DNA from: Prevotella aurantiaca JCM 15754
GTDB taxonomy: Bacteria > Bacteroidota > Bacteroidia > Bacteroidales > Bacteroidaceae
Length of the DNA stretch: 64,000 bases
Reading direction: 5' to 3'
Assembly (NCBI RefSeq): GCF_000614025.1
Contig: NZ_BAKF01000001.1
Coordinates: forward strand, 124,001 to 188,000
Numbering within the stretch: position 1 is the first letter of the stretch; each line of letters opens with the position of its first letter. The position numbers and the translations under genes were made by a program. Below the pieces are notes generated by a model. The model had not been told where the DNA came from. It did no database searches and saw nothing but the letters and a program-made list of their open reading frames with translations. Shown here one piece after another: positions 29,037-39,113 of the stretch.

Positions 29037-30869
29037 TTAAAGGTTCTGAACCAATCTACTCATACAGCCTTGGCCTGGTGCAGAGCCATCGTTAGTATTA
29101 TGAGAACCGTCTTTCAACAAAGCATGTATGATGCCTTTATTTTTGTATGATGAGGTAAAATAGTTACCATGATTTCCCCACTGAACAAGTGTGGCGTTAC
29201 CAGGGGACCTGTAAGCCGTTAGCGGAATGAAGACAGCGCCGCTGTTTTTAATCTTTTCGTATGTCGTTGGATTATTATTTGCATTACCACTTCCGAACGT
29301 TGGGTTTGCTTTAGTAAAGGCTTTTTTAGCATCTTCAAGCGTCATGTTGTCTGGAAAGATAAGGTAACCGCGCAACTCTGCGGGGTTTGTACCTCGTGAT
29401 CCATTTCCGTCCTCATCGATAAAACATCTTGCCCATTTCAAAACCTTAGTCCCACCATCTATCCAAATACGATTGTTCGACTTGCTTGTATTCTGTGGTA
29501 TGAGGTAACCCCATTCGTCTGATGTTAGCACACGTGTCTTTCTATTACCCACAAGCAACTTATTACCGAAATCGTACTGCGTGTCTACGCCCGTACCCCA
29601 ACTTAACTTAGAGGTATATGGAAGCAACGTTGGGTTGTCGATTGTTCCCCATGATGGAGTGTCAAAATAACGATACGTCTCGGGAGAAATATATTGTTTA
29701 CCACCTACAGTAACCGTTTCATAAGTATAATTATGACCTCCTGAAACATTTTTAGGCATTGCTAATTTCCACTGTTCAGGTGCTAATCTGTAATAACCAG
29801 CGTGTGTTGTGAGCTTACCTTTGAGCTTGATAGGTTCTAAAAAAGTCTTTCTAATAAAGGCATTAGGCTCCAACGTGTTTGACTTCATCTTAGAAGTATA
29901 TGTGCTAACAGGCATTACATACTGCATATTGCCATTGGTGATGGCTACTTTCTGATGGTCGCTAACTGAGAAAACAGCTTTACTACCTTTATAATAAACG
30001 AATGAATTTTCTTCAGCATAGTTGTGCGCTTGTGGCACAGTAGTTATAACACTGGAATAAGAACCTGCATAATAAGCATCGAAAGCTGGTGCAACTGCTC
30101 CTGGCACAAACACTATATAGAAGTCTGTAGTACCATTAGGGAAGAAAATATTGGTATCTGGATCTACATCGAAACCTGCTTCAGAAGTTCCTACAGCCTC
30201 TCCGGTGTTCAAATCTACACTTGCAGCGCTGTAAACACCTGCACCGCGTAATCCTACTTTGGTCATTACCGTTCCGTCAGCAGTACTCATTGCGAAGTGT
30301 GCAATGGCGAAAGAGTTCTTCAATGTGATAGCTCCTTCAATATCAGCCTTTGAATTTTCAACGACAATCTTACCCATTCCAGAGAGTACGCAGTGTTTCT
30401 TCAAATCTGCTAACTTGCCACTTTGGCTTGAAAGGTCGATTTCAATTTTACCTGTTTGGGCTTCTGTGGCAGTGATAGTTCCTTTACCTACGTAATAGAA
30501 ACGATAGGTATTTCCACTTGTTACATTATCTTTTGGGATATTACCAGTAAACTCTCCTCGTGCCTTACCTGCTGACGACGGCTTCAATTTAAGCTCGGTA
30601 ACAACCTTACTACCAGAAGGATTGGTCGTTATAACTTGTATCTTATCGTTTGCTTCCCACTTCCATGGACTGGTTTTACCTGCCTCTTCCGACAACAGAG
30701 CTCTTGTTGTTGTAGTGTCTTCACCTGTTCCTGCAATTACAGTGATAGGTATTGTCTCTACTGCTGGGGCACTTTCTTGTTCTGGAAGATCGGTAAGTTC
30801 AGAAGAACAAGACGTTGTTAACATTGATGTTGCCAAGCATATTGCTGACAAAAAGAATATCTTTTTCAT
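29037..30869 (-). CDS. Fimbrillin-family-like surface lipoprotein
   Basis: About 610 residues from MKKIFFLSAICLATS; in-frame ATGs at 30881 and 30893 are alternatives. The lipobox is MLTTSCSSE. The first 300 residues follow the fimbrillin pattern: TTTRALLSEEAGKTSPWKWEANDKIQV, RGEFTGNIP, AIAHFAMSTADGTVMTKVGLRG, and FPNGTTDFYIVFVPG. The rest (VSDHQKVAITNGNMQY, YYRLAPEQWKLAMP, and a long Gly/Asn-rich end) resembles the C-terminal domain of other Bacteroidetes surface lipoproteins, including a YISPETYRYFD stretch. A small peptide gene lies directly upstream, as with the gene at 11549. Probably a surface adhesin or fimbria-associated protein. Confidence 0.75.
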   Translation of the reverse strand: MKKIFFLSAICLATSMLTTSCSSELTDLPEQESAPAVETIPITVIAGTGEDTTTTRALLSEEAGKTSPWKWEANDKIQVITTNPSGSKVVTELKLKPSSAGKARGEFTGNIPKDNVTSGNTYRFYYVGKGTITATEAQTGKIEIDLSSQSGKLADLKKHCVLSGMGKIVVENSKADIEGAITLKNSFAIAHFAMSTADGTVMTKVGLRGAGVYSAASVDLNTGEAVGTSEAGFDVDPDTNIFFPNGTTDFYIVFVPGAVAPAFDAYYAGSYSSVITTVPQAHNYAEENSFVYYKGSKAVFSVSDHQKVAITNGNMQYVMPVSTYTSKMKSNTLEPNAFIRKTFLEPIKLKGKLTTHAGYYRLAPEQWKLAMPKNVSGGHNYTYETVTVGGKQYISPETYRYFDTPSWGTIDNPTLLPYTSKLSWGTGVDTQYDFGNKLLVGNRKTRVLTSDEWGYLIPQNTSKSNNRIWIDGGTKVLKWARCFIDEDGNGSRGTNPAELRGYLIFPDNMTLEDAKKAFTKANPTFGSGNANNNPTTYEKIKNSGAVFIPLTAYRSPGNATLVQWGNHGNYFTSSYKNKGIIHALLKDGSHNTNDGSAPGQGCMSRLVQNL

Positions 30870-31029
30870 TATTGTTTTCATTAATAAGCTCAATTAATTA
30901 AGTGTTATAAACTTCATCTAAATAATTTCTTTCTTCAATAGATGCCCTCTAAGATTTAGAGAGCAATGTATTTTTGTGTATTATCGGTATAATGCCCTTA
31001 ACGTAAACTGATAACAACAACGTTATCTG

Positions 31030-31200
31030 TTAATCTTCTTCAGAGTGCCAAGGGTCATTGGGATCACCACCAACATCCACGTTGTCGGCATTACTTCTAA
31101 CACTTCCAGCCATCAAAGACTGGTTTTCTAAATAGAAAGTCTTACATATGGGCTTTACATAAGCCTGTTTCTTTTCACTGAAAATAGTTTTCATTGTCAT
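31030..31200 (-). CDS. Small acidic peptide upstream of fimbrillin-like gene
   Basis: 56 residues from MTMKTIFSEKKQ, or 54 from the second ATG. The core YVKPICKTFYLENQSLMAGS resembles the peptide at 11359-11532 (Y-[IV]-x-P-x-C-K-T-[FY], then L-[LM]-A-G-S), followed by an acidic Asn/Asp/Gly-rich tail ending HSEED. No signal peptide. It precedes the fimbrillin-like gene by about 160 bp on the same strand. Function unknown; the recurrence of sequence and position suggests a real gene class. Confidence 0.7.
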   Translation of the reverse strand: MTMKTIFSEKKQAYVKPICKTFYLENQSLMAGSVRSNADNVDVGGDPNDPWHSEED

Positions 31201-31275
31201 TAAATATTTTTGTTATCTTGATTCAAAATTATTTAGGAAAATCCTGAAACTCGTGATTCTCATTACAAATGTTAT

Positions 31276-31284
31276 GCAAATATA
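31276..31284 (-). promoter_or_regulatory. -7 promoter element of the small peptide and fimbrillin-like pair
   Basis: Minus strand TATATTTGC, 75 bp upstream of the small peptide ATG. Confidence 0.55.
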
Positions 31285-31408
31285 ACATAATAAAATGAGC
31301 CTATCGAATTCTTAAAAAATATTTAACAACAATTATTTAATATCTTAACGCAAATCAACCTTTTGAGCTTAAAAGTTTGAAATAGACTATGAATGGCGGC
31401 TAAAAAAT

Positions 31409-31464
31409 AGTTCTGTCATGGTGGGTGGCACATTCTCTAATTGCCACAGCACCACGACAGAACT
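31409..31464 (-). terminator. Terminator of the HEAT-repeat gene
   Basis: Minus strand AGTTCTGTC pairs with GACAGAACT, with a further stem GTGGCA / TGCCAC inside, followed by ATTTTTTAG. It begins one base after the stop codon. Confidence 0.75.
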
Positions 31465-31465
31465 C

Positions 31466-32164
31466 TTACAATAGTTTTATTTTCTGGAGCAACTTGCTCT
31501 TTGCTTTCGCAACATCGCCCGAAATTTCGCCCGTACTACCGTTTTCGCGAAGACCATAGCGAACGTTTGTGAGGTCTTGAAGCACTACAATCATGACTGC
31601 TATTACCTCGTCGGCGGTTTCGTTGGCAATATTTTGGCTGACAAATTCCACGATTTTGTCTTTCATTTCCTTGTGTCTGAAGTATATTTGGCGCAGGGCT
31701 GAAACAGTAAATGCCCGCAGCTGGGTGTTGGTTTCCAATGTATAATGAGCCGTAAGTAGGTCGATGGCTTCGTTATCGCCCAGCCAGCCGCATGCAATAA
31801 TGGCTTTATAACGCACCTCTTCGTCCTCTTCGGCAAGGAACGGAGCCACGATGGGCAGGTATTGGCGGTTGTACGACAAGCCGATAAGGTGGATAACGTT
31901 CGACTTTTTAAGCTTGTCGGTTTCTGTTTTCAGCTTTTCCGCTAAGTAAAGCAGTCCTTCTTGTCCTCTTTTTAGGAAACCATTGCCTAATATTCGTTTC
32001 AGAGTTGCATTATCGGTGTCGTTGAAAAAGGTGTAATGACGCTCGATTCCAGAGGGCGAAACATCTTCCAACAAAAGTTTCAAGAACTCGTTGTGCATCG
32101 TAAAACTATCTGTTTCGGAAGCCTTTTGGTATGCCGTTAAAACATTATCGCTGTTCATTTTCAA
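31466..32164 (-). CDS. HEAT-repeat-like protein
   Basis: 232 residues, no signal peptide, all helical in pattern. Residues about 85-170 carry HEAT-type repeats: KSNVIHLIGLSYNRQYLPIVAPFL, EVRYKAIIACGWLGDNEAIDLL and LRAFTVSALRQIY. Such domains are protein-binding scaffolds. It lies downstream of the ParA and DUF3408-like genes but is separated from them by a terminator at 32217-32243, so it is probably its own unit. A start at the second Met (MNSDN) is possible. No specific partner can be named. Confidence 0.65.
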   Translation of the reverse strand: MKMNSDNVLTAYQKASETDSFTMHNEFLKLLLEDVSPSGIERHYTFFNDTDNATLKRILGNGFLKRGQEGLLYLAEKLKTETDKLKKSNVIHLIGLSYNRQYLPIVAPFLAEEDEEVRYKAIIACGWLGDNEAIDLLTAHYTLETNTQLRAFTVSALRQIYFRHKEMKDKIVEFVSQNIANETADEVIAVMIVVLQDLTNVRYGLRENGSTGEISGDVAKAKSKLLQKIKLL

Positions 32165-32216
32165 AGTAATATTTGTTTAAACTCTCTCCTATCTCAGTTG
32201 GAGATATAGGTAGTTT

Positions 32217-32243
32217 AGGGCTTTTAGACGTTCTAAAAGCCCT
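32217..32243. terminator. Bidirectional terminator
   Basis: AGGGCTTTTAGA pairs with TCTAAAAGCCCT around three bases, with TTTGTG beyond on the plus strand. It separates the HEAT gene from the ParA-linked gene. Confidence 0.75.
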
Positions 32244-32302
32244 TTTGTGTATAGAATTCTAATTCGTCCTAACGCCTCAATAAGCCTTAGAACGCCCTGC
32301 AA

Positions 32303-32827
32303 TTAAAGTAAACTATCGCCGTAGATGGCTTCTTTGATGTTCTTCTCGTGGTCGAAAACGAAGCGAGCAACGATTGAACTGAGCAGCGCTGTAGATGGCA
32401 TCTTTATGCTATTTGCCGACTTCAATCGGTCGAGAACGCTCTTTAAGTCTGAATCGATATACACGGTTGCGAGCTTAGAATCGCGCAACTTGTACTCTTT
32501 AGCAAGGTCGAGGAACATCTTCCAGCTATCTTCTGTGTCGCCTTGGGCCAACGTGTACTCGCGCGCAAGCTCTTTTCCTTCGGCTTTGGGCAACTTCTTT
32601 GCTGCGGGAGCCGAACGGTCTTTCTCGTCAGAAACAGCTGTTGGCTTGGTGTGCAACGTGGGTTCGGTGCGCACGGGTTCAGCAACTGGGGCTGGCGCAG
32701 GGGCTACTTCTTCGGCTGATTCGGGCTCGGCTGGAGCACTTATCAATGGTTTCTCTATGCCTTGAACCTTGTTTACTAAGCCAGAAATGCCTCCCGGCAT
32801 GATTACTCTCGTCTTTTTCTTTACCAT
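32303..32827 (-). CDS. DUF3408-like protein next to ParA, possible partition partner
   Basis: 174 residues. The N-terminus is basic (MVKKKTRVIMPGGISGLVNK) and is followed by a long Pro/Ala/Glu-rich linker (about 30-75). The C-terminal third (KLATVYIDSDLKSVLDRLKSANSIKMPSTALLSSIVARFVFDH) has the strand-helix-helix pattern of ribbon-helix-helix-like DUF3408 proteins, often found beside ParA in Bacteroidetes mobile elements and chromosomes. It lies 155 bp downstream of parA on the same strand. A role as the DNA-binding partner of ParA is inference; it is not a ParB/Spo0J homologue by sequence. Confidence 0.65.
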   Translation of the reverse strand: MVKKKTRVIMPGGISGLVNKVQGIEKPLISAPAEPESAEEVAPAPAPVAEPVRTEPTLHTKPTAVSDEKDRSAPAAKKLPKAEGKELAREYTLAQGDTEDSWKMFLDLAKEYKLRDSKLATVYIDSDLKSVLDRLKSANSIKMPSTALLSSIVARFVFDHEKNIKEAIYGDSLL

Positions 32828-32982
32828 AATAATTATGTGTTGTTGTTATTTTCGTTTTGTTTAAGCGGACTATTGCTGCCCTACCCTATCCGTTCGCTTG
32901 CCTTTTTCGGATTCCGCTCGCCGTTCTATCTGACTGACTTACGGCTGATACCAACGGGCGAAAACGAAGGGACAAGGACGTT

Positions 32983-33642
32983 TTACTTCATGCGACGTAT
33001 CATAAACTCGAAGGCGCCTTTCACTGCTTCGCGCTGTGTAGCAAGGAGTTCGAAGGTGTTGATGCGCTTCAACGTGGCACGACTGTTCACCATTGGCGTT
33101 ACTTTGCCTATCTGAGAGAAGATGTCGTTGGTGTCGCTCCACATGCGTTGCTCTTCTGATGTTCCTATTCTTGGGTCGATACGGTTAGGCACAAAGAATA
33201 TCTGAGCGTGCATTTCGGGGTTCACTTCCTTTAAAGCGTTCACCACTTGCACAAAGACTCCCGTTGAATCTAAGGTCTTATCTTCGTATTCGTAGGGGCA
33301 AACGATGTAGTCGGCATTGGTGAAAAGTGGTACAAGACCGTCTTCGCTGACGTTACCTGGTGAGTCGAATAGAACGTAACCTTCTACTTGTGAGGCTGAA
33401 TCCATAAGCTGTTGCATCAGCTCTGGTTCGCTTACGTCGAAGCTTTGCACTACGTATGGCTCTTCGCCTTCGTATATCTGAATATCTTTCTGACGCTGCA
33501 TTAGAATGGTTTTCTGCAAGTCGGTATCGATAATACACACGGGTTTGCCCTTCCAACTGAGATAGTTGGCAAACAGCATACATAGTGTGCTCTTCCCTAC
33601 TCCACCTTTCTGATTGGCAAATACTACCTTAATATTTTTCAT
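32983..33642 (-). CDS. parA: ParA-family ATPase
   Basis: 219 residues starting MKNIKVVFANQKGGVGKST, which contains the deviant Walker A motif KGGVGKST. The switch region is present as IIDTDLQKT, and the Walker B-like block as YVLFDSPGNVSEDGL. Length and architecture match small ParA/Soj-type and conjugative-element ParA proteins, without an N-terminal DNA-binding domain. Such ATPases bind DNA nonspecifically and move plasmid or chromosome regions together with a centromere-binding partner. The neighbouring DUF3408-like gene is the likely partner. The long repeat-filled desert at 35.7-39.7 kb could hold the DNA target. Confidence 0.85.
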   Translation of the reverse strand: MKNIKVVFANQKGGVGKSTLCMLFANYLSWKGKPVCIIDTDLQKTILMQRQKDIQIYEGEEPYVVQSFDVSEPELMQQLMDSASQVEGYVLFDSPGNVSEDGLVPLFTNADYIVCPYEYEDKTLDSTGVFVQVVNALKEVNPEMHAQIFFVPNRIDPRIGTSEEQRMWSDTNDIFSQIGKVTPMVNSRATLKRINTFELLATQREAVKGAFEFMIRRMK

Positions 33643-33777
33643 TACTTTTTACTTTTATGTTGTTTATTGTTCTGTTTTTAATTCTTATGTAAGTCGTTTG
33701 TTCCTTACAACAAAGTACTTACGTGCTTTATTTCTCGCTTGTCTTTCTTCTTGCTGCATAGCCATCGCAACGTAAGA

Positions 33778-34449
33778 TTACTCTAAATTTTGCTCGATTG
33801 CATCGCCTTTGTACTTCAAAGTACGGCTGAGCATGACGAAAATACAGCAGATGGCGATGAGCGTAATGGCACCTGAAACGAATAAAACGCTGTCGGGCAG
33901 ACCAGCAAAGACTAAAAATATCACTATCAAAATTAGTGCTGTTGCTACACAAAGTACCACGCTTACACGATTGAGATAGCGACCTAATGCCCTGCCACTA
34001 TGCGACTTTATCCACGTAAATACAATGGTTATGAGCAAAATAAATAGAAGATATACGATCGTTACTGTCCAATCAAGGACTACGGGAAACTGTTCGGTGC
34101 CGTAATAGAATAGCGACAACTTACCGAAAACGATGTAGGTGATGCCTAAAACAATGGCTGCTGTCAGCAAATTCACTCGTGTGGCTACTCCTTTGATGTT
34201 TCCTACCCTTTTCAAACCATTGCGCGCAATGACCAGCAAAACTACAATCGACGTGTAAAGAAGTGATTCGCATACTATAGAAATGGTGTCGGAAACTTGT
34301 ACACTGCCTTCTGTGAGCTTACCTCCGCTCTGATTGAACACGGCAAGAAATAGGCCCAATGTGCAAAATCCAAATACAAACTCCAACACGGTGAGCAGCT
34401 GTCGCTCGACAGGACGGAGGTTAAAGTGGTTGATTACTGATTGTTTCAT
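33778..34449 (-). CDS. Membrane protein of unknown function
   Basis: 223 residues with about six hydrophobic segments (for example LTVLEFVFGFCTLGLFLAVF, IVVLLVIARNGL, LLTAAIVLGITYIVFG, TIVYLLFILLITIVFTW, VVLCVATALILIVIFLVF). No signal peptide or known motif is recognised. The start codon follows the first copy of the AAATATATAAAAA repeat. It sits upstream of parA on the same strand with a 135-bp gap; a functional link is not shown. Confidence 0.6.
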   Translation of the reverse strand: MKQSVINHFNLRPVERQLLTVLEFVFGFCTLGLFLAVFNQSGGKLTEGSVQVSDTISIVCESLLYTSIVVLLVIARNGLKRVGNIKGVATRVNLLTAAIVLGITYIVFGKLSLFYYGTEQFPVVLDWTVTIVYLLFILLITIVFTWIKSHSGRALGRYLNRVSVVLCVATALILIVIFLVFAGLPDSVLFVSGAITLIAICCIFVMLSRTLKYKGDAIEQNLE

Positions 34450-34450
34450 A

Positions 34451-36336
34451 TTTTTATATATTTACTTTTAAAAATCTATTTATACTTAAACAACTGCCAA
34501 AACTATTTTTTTACATTTTTAATAGAATGCTTTCGATGTACAGCTGGCTCAAAATTGATTTGCTTATGGTGCGTTATTATGTTTTTATATATTTACGTTT
34601 AAATCTTGAAACATACTAAAACGTTGTGAAATATTCACTTGTTTACGCTTTTATATATTTACGTTTTAAAGTCTATTTATATTTAATCACGCTGTAAAGT
34701 CGTTATTTTCAATATTCTATATATTTATATTTAAACTTTTATTTCTATCTTTTTATCTACCTTTAAACGTATTTCAGCAAACTTATATTTATGCTTTCAA
34801 TATCGTTTAGTATCATTTTGATTATTCTTTCAAAGAGATTTGGCAGAATTGTATTTGCGTTTTGTAATGGTTGTTGTAAGCTCAAAACAAATAAATTAAC
34901 CTTGTTTTCTGTAAATATTTTTGGCATATTATTATCCATTTCAAGCCATATTTTGCAACGTTTGTACCTCTTAATAAATATCTTCCTTCTCCTCTATCGG
35001 CTTCATTGTGCGATTTCGAAGCAATAAAAGTGCTATTTCTATCGCTGTTTGGAAAATTAATATCATCGTGTTATAGGTACTCAAAGTTTGCAACGTGAGT
35101 CCTCCCACATTATTATATAAGTAGAGATAAAGCTCGCCAGAAAGGAAAGAAAGCACTGGTAGTACTGTTAAAGCAATGCCATATTGGCGAATTCGACCAC
35201 CAAAACAGCGCACCAAACCAATACCTAAGCACAATTTGGTTAAGCTAATCAGTATATTATTGTAGAAAGGGAGCGCATCTTGGAATCTCTGAAACGTACC
35301 GTCTACACCTGGAACAGCATCGGTATCTATCATTTCGGCAGGTACTAACCCAACAAGTAAGCCTAAAACCGTCAGCACCATAATTACTATCTGCGCCAAT
35401 TGCAACCAAAAATGATTTAATTTATAGAGAGCATGACGAAGCTGTTCCATCGTTAATAGCGAACAAACGATAAAGGCAAAGGAAACCAAACCATATAATT
35501 CGGTCTTAAAATCACCAGCTATATTTGTTGCAAGTATATCGTATGAATCGCCATCTACATTGTTTCCCAATGATTCGGATAGCATAATCAATAAAAAAAC
35601 AATGCCCATGCCAACCGACCAACCCAAGATGGAGATGCGACGCTTTGTTATTTCGAATATATTTATCTTCATATTTTTATATATTTATAGTTTTACTTCT
35701 TTATGTTTGTACTTTTATACATTATCGTTTCTTTATGTTTCTACTTATATATGCTTTTGTTTAGTTACGTATTCACATATCTTTTTAATTACATTATATT
35801 ATATAAAGGTATTTAATGGAATATGTTTAATTCGATTATAAGCATAGAATTAAAAACGTAAGTCTATTTTTATATATTTAAACAAGTGAACAATAATATA
35901 TTAAAACAATTATTCAAAGAACACGTTTATGGTTATTATAAGTGAGCAAATAGTCTGCAAATAAAAGCGTTTATATTTTTATATATTTACTTTATATATT
36001 ATATTTCAACGTTTTACAAAGCTATTGATGCATGTACGAGCATCTCGCTGCACTTTAAAACCGACTGCATAAGATTTCAAAGATATATTTATATAAAAAC
36101 ATAATCTTTATAATTCACATGCAAATACAAATATACTACAAAACATTTAAATAGCAAAAGGTTTATACTTTTTTATAAACTAACACACAAAAATAGAAAT
36201 CTTACTTTATATCTTTATAGGTTTGTATTTTTGTTTTTATATATTTATATCTTTCAACGAATAAGTATTAGTGAGTAATATATTTTTACTGAAAACATTA
36301 TATCTATCTTTTTGTTTCTTTGTTTTTATATATTTA
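34451..36336. repeat. Dispersed direct repeats of TTTTTATATATTTA
   Basis: Near-perfect copies at 34451, 34582, 34649, 35674, 35867, 35976, 36234 and 36323, all in the same orientation, plus a degenerate one near 34715. The copies at 34451 and 34649 extend to about 40 bp (followed by ACNTTTNAAA, then TCTATTTATA). Two of the copies sit against the start codons of the minus-strand membrane proteins at 34449 and 35672; the others lie in gene-free AT-rich DNA. Confidence 0.85.
34971..35672 (-). CDS. Membrane protein of unknown function
   Basis: 233 residues with about six hydrophobic segments (ILGWSVGMGIVFLLIML, ELYGLVSFAFIVCSLL, LAQIVIMVLTVLGLLVGLV, KLCLGIGLVRCF, IALTVLPVLSFLSG). A short cytoplasmic tail ends EEKEDIY. 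No family was recognised. As at 33778, the ATG lies directly after an AAATATATAAAAA repeat, hinting that the repeat is part of its upstream region. The spacer 34450-34970 between these two genes contains three more such repeats and no supported gene. Confidence 0.6.
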   Translation of the reverse strand: MKINIFEITKRRISILGWSVGMGIVFLLIMLSESLGNNVDGDSYDILATNIAGDFKTELYGLVSFAFIVCSLLTMEQLRHALYKLNHFWLQLAQIVIMVLTVLGLLVGLVPAEMIDTDAVPGVDGTFQRFQDALPFYNNILISLTKLCLGIGLVRCFGGRIRQYGIALTVLPVLSFLSGELYLYLYNNVGGLTLQTLSTYNTMILIFQTAIEIALLLLRNRTMKPIEEKEDIY

Positions 36337-37348
36337 TATTACTTTGCTTTTATCTTTATATTGAAAAAGATGGTGAGTTTAGTAATCATATAATATGGAT
36401 TACATAGCATTAATATGAGAATTTTAAGACTAAAAAATGAAGATAGATAACAAAGAAAAGAGAAAATACAATGTAAATGGGATTGATTTTTTAATCATAA
36501 AATAGAGAAATGAAAAGAAACAAAACGTCAATCAAAGTCAAAAAAATAGACTTCGACAAAAAGAAGAAGATGATTCTGCAAAATAAAATGAACTCAAAAA
36601 GGTTGTGCAGAAGGTCCTGCACTTTTTGTGAAATGTGTGCGCAACATTACTGCAGGTATACAGCAGCATTATTGCAATTACAAAACAATAATTTGGCAGG
36701 ACAGAAGTAACGAACGAAAAATAATTGAACGAATACAGAAAAAAATCTCATAGAAATGGAAATAGGGTAGGGGAGAGATGAAAATATTAATTCGTTCGGC
36801 TTCCTTATATATAGATGTGAAAGTGTAAAACACAAATTTTTGTATTATATTCTTGCGTATTATTATTCGCAATGTATATAATTTTATTCAATTTCAGTAT
36901 TTTGCAAGTATATACATATAGTTTGAATTGTACTGTATAATAATTCTGAATGAAAAATTAAAGATGTTATTTCAGAATTAAAGAAATATCTCGAAATTTT
37001 ATAATATAGTAGGTTTGATAAGATAAAAAAATAAGTACTTCTACATTTGTAAAACGCAAATGAAATGGGAAAAGTACCAAAGCAGACGAATATAAAATAA
37101 GAATAGAAAAGCGGTAATGGTTATTCCAACAAACCAATATTGAGAAATGAAAACCTGCTGGGAAAGTTTTGAAATCTTAAATATAATGATTTGGAGAGGG
37201 TGGGGAGCAGTTATTTAAAAACGAAAATGAAAGGGTAAGTATATAAAGATTAGAAAAATACGGTTTAAAGTAGAAAAAAATAGACATTAGAAAATATGTT
37301 TTTAGTTAACCAAAATAATGATTAAAAACTGAAAACTCAAATATCTGA

Positions 37349-39113
37349 GCGACAAATATGGAGGAAATTTTGATGCAAAAAAGTTTGGGTAGTTTGACAA
37401 CAAAATAGAGAAAAAATTACAAGAAAGTTTAGATTGTAAAACAAAAAAGAAATGTCAAATTAGTGAAATTGTCGGTATGGAAATAAAATAGATTAGTCAT
37501 TTCTTCGGAATAAGATAGATTTCGTGCGACAAAAAGGGAATAAGAATAGGGTGAAACCTATGTGCGACAAATGGGGAATATACGTTTTAGGTGTGTAAAA
37601 GGCATCGTAACTCATTGATATACATAAAGGATAAGCGGTGTATTAAAGGCGAACGGCGACAAAAAAGTGAAAAGTTTTGTGAATACTTTAACCTTTTCTG
37701 TAGTCCAAAGCGTTATTTATCTGTATTTAAACAGGTTAAATTAAGTGCAATAACGTACTATTCTGCATTATTTGTTCCTAATATGTCGCGCTTAAAAGCA
37801 TGGTTTTAGAGCATTAGAAGGGTGGTTTTGGAAGACAAAAGTAGTTTTTTAGACGAGTGAGAGCATATAAGTGAGCGACAAATTAGTAAGATTGGAAGAA
37901 ACGGTTGCGTTTGTATGGTGCGACAAAAAGGGAAGAATACCTTTTGAATATAAGTGCGACAAATGGGGAGAAAAAACTGAACGGTGTTGCGAAGGTGTTT
38001 AAACGGGTGGAGATGGGTGGGAGAAATGGGTGGAAAAATCGAAATTTTGAGCGTGAAAGGGAAATGAGTGTGTGCAGATAAATAGAGAAAATAGTCAATG
38101 TATCAGTGGGTTAAGAGAGGAAAAACAGGGCGTAAGAAGCAAATAAAAACGCAAGAGTGGGAATACCCCAACATTAGACTTAAAACGCTTTAAAAGGCAG
38201 AAAACTCAATAAATATACACATTAAAAAAGATGAATTAGACCCGTAAATACTTGCAACCAGTCTTGGTTGGAACTTCATTGTTGCTTGTATTCTGTGAAA
38301 TTTGGACTGTTGGAAAACACGAAAGTAAGAGGTTTTGAGGGCAAAAAACTGCAAGATGAGCGTTAAGATTGAGGGTTATAAACTTAAAACACCGACAAAC
38401 AGCCTGTTTGCAGAAGGGAAGCAGCATGTAAATAAGAAGCAAACAGTTAGACAAACAGGCACGGGAAGAATAAGTGCAGAAACTGGACAGTTTAATGTTT
38501 GTATATCCTTGAAAAGACAAAACAATTAGTATGAAGTCGTAGTTTGTTCCCATTCTGTCGCTAACAATAGTTTTTTAAGGTTCTAAAGTATATTCCTTTG
38601 TGTCGCTTTATGGCTTTATTGTTTTATATCTTACATGTTTTCAAAGTGTTACAACATTATAAATGTAAAGGTGAAAAGGCAGTTTAGTGCATCATACTAC
38701 ATATCTGAAGGGGTGGGGGAGGAGCAATTTAGAAACGAAAAGAGCGATTTAAGAGGGTAAAACCGCTCTGCTTTGGCGTCAAAAAAGTGAAAAATTCCCT
38801 TTATGTCGCACCAATTCTCCCTTTATGTCGTGCTATATTGCCTCACACTTACATATTTGTCGCAGGAAGATTACATATATGTCGCAGCGCATTTCCATAT
38901 TTGTCGCGGCTAACTTACTAATGTGTCGTCGTATGGAAGCGGGGGAAATTGAGTGTCAGATAGTTAGCGGTTCCTATATAATCTATATATAATGATAGAG
39001 AAAATGATACTCTAAGTGAAGCGATAAAGTTCTTGTTTTAATGTAAGAGATATTTCGTTATTGCGCAATGATGATTTTAACTAAGCGTCATTGCGACCCT
39101 CCCTTTTTGTCGC
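37349..39113. repeat. Iteron-like GCGACAAA repeats in two opposing clusters
   Basis: Seven plus-strand copies start at 37349, 37526, 37564, 37656, 37875, 37920 and 37956. Minus-strand copies (TTTGTCGC, TATGTCGC and near variants) lie at 38554, 38599, 38802, 38824, 38856, 38878, 38900, 38926 and 39106. Most extend to TGCGACAAAnAGGGA or TGCGACAAATATGGA, about 18 bp. The two clusters face each other around 38.25 kb. No gene overlaps them. Confidence 0.85.

Noticed and set aside
36510-36710. 66-residue basic, cysteine-containing open frame
   Set aside because: It lies in purine-rich DNA where AAA/AGA codons keep frames open by chance; it also crosses a hairpin with a T tract.
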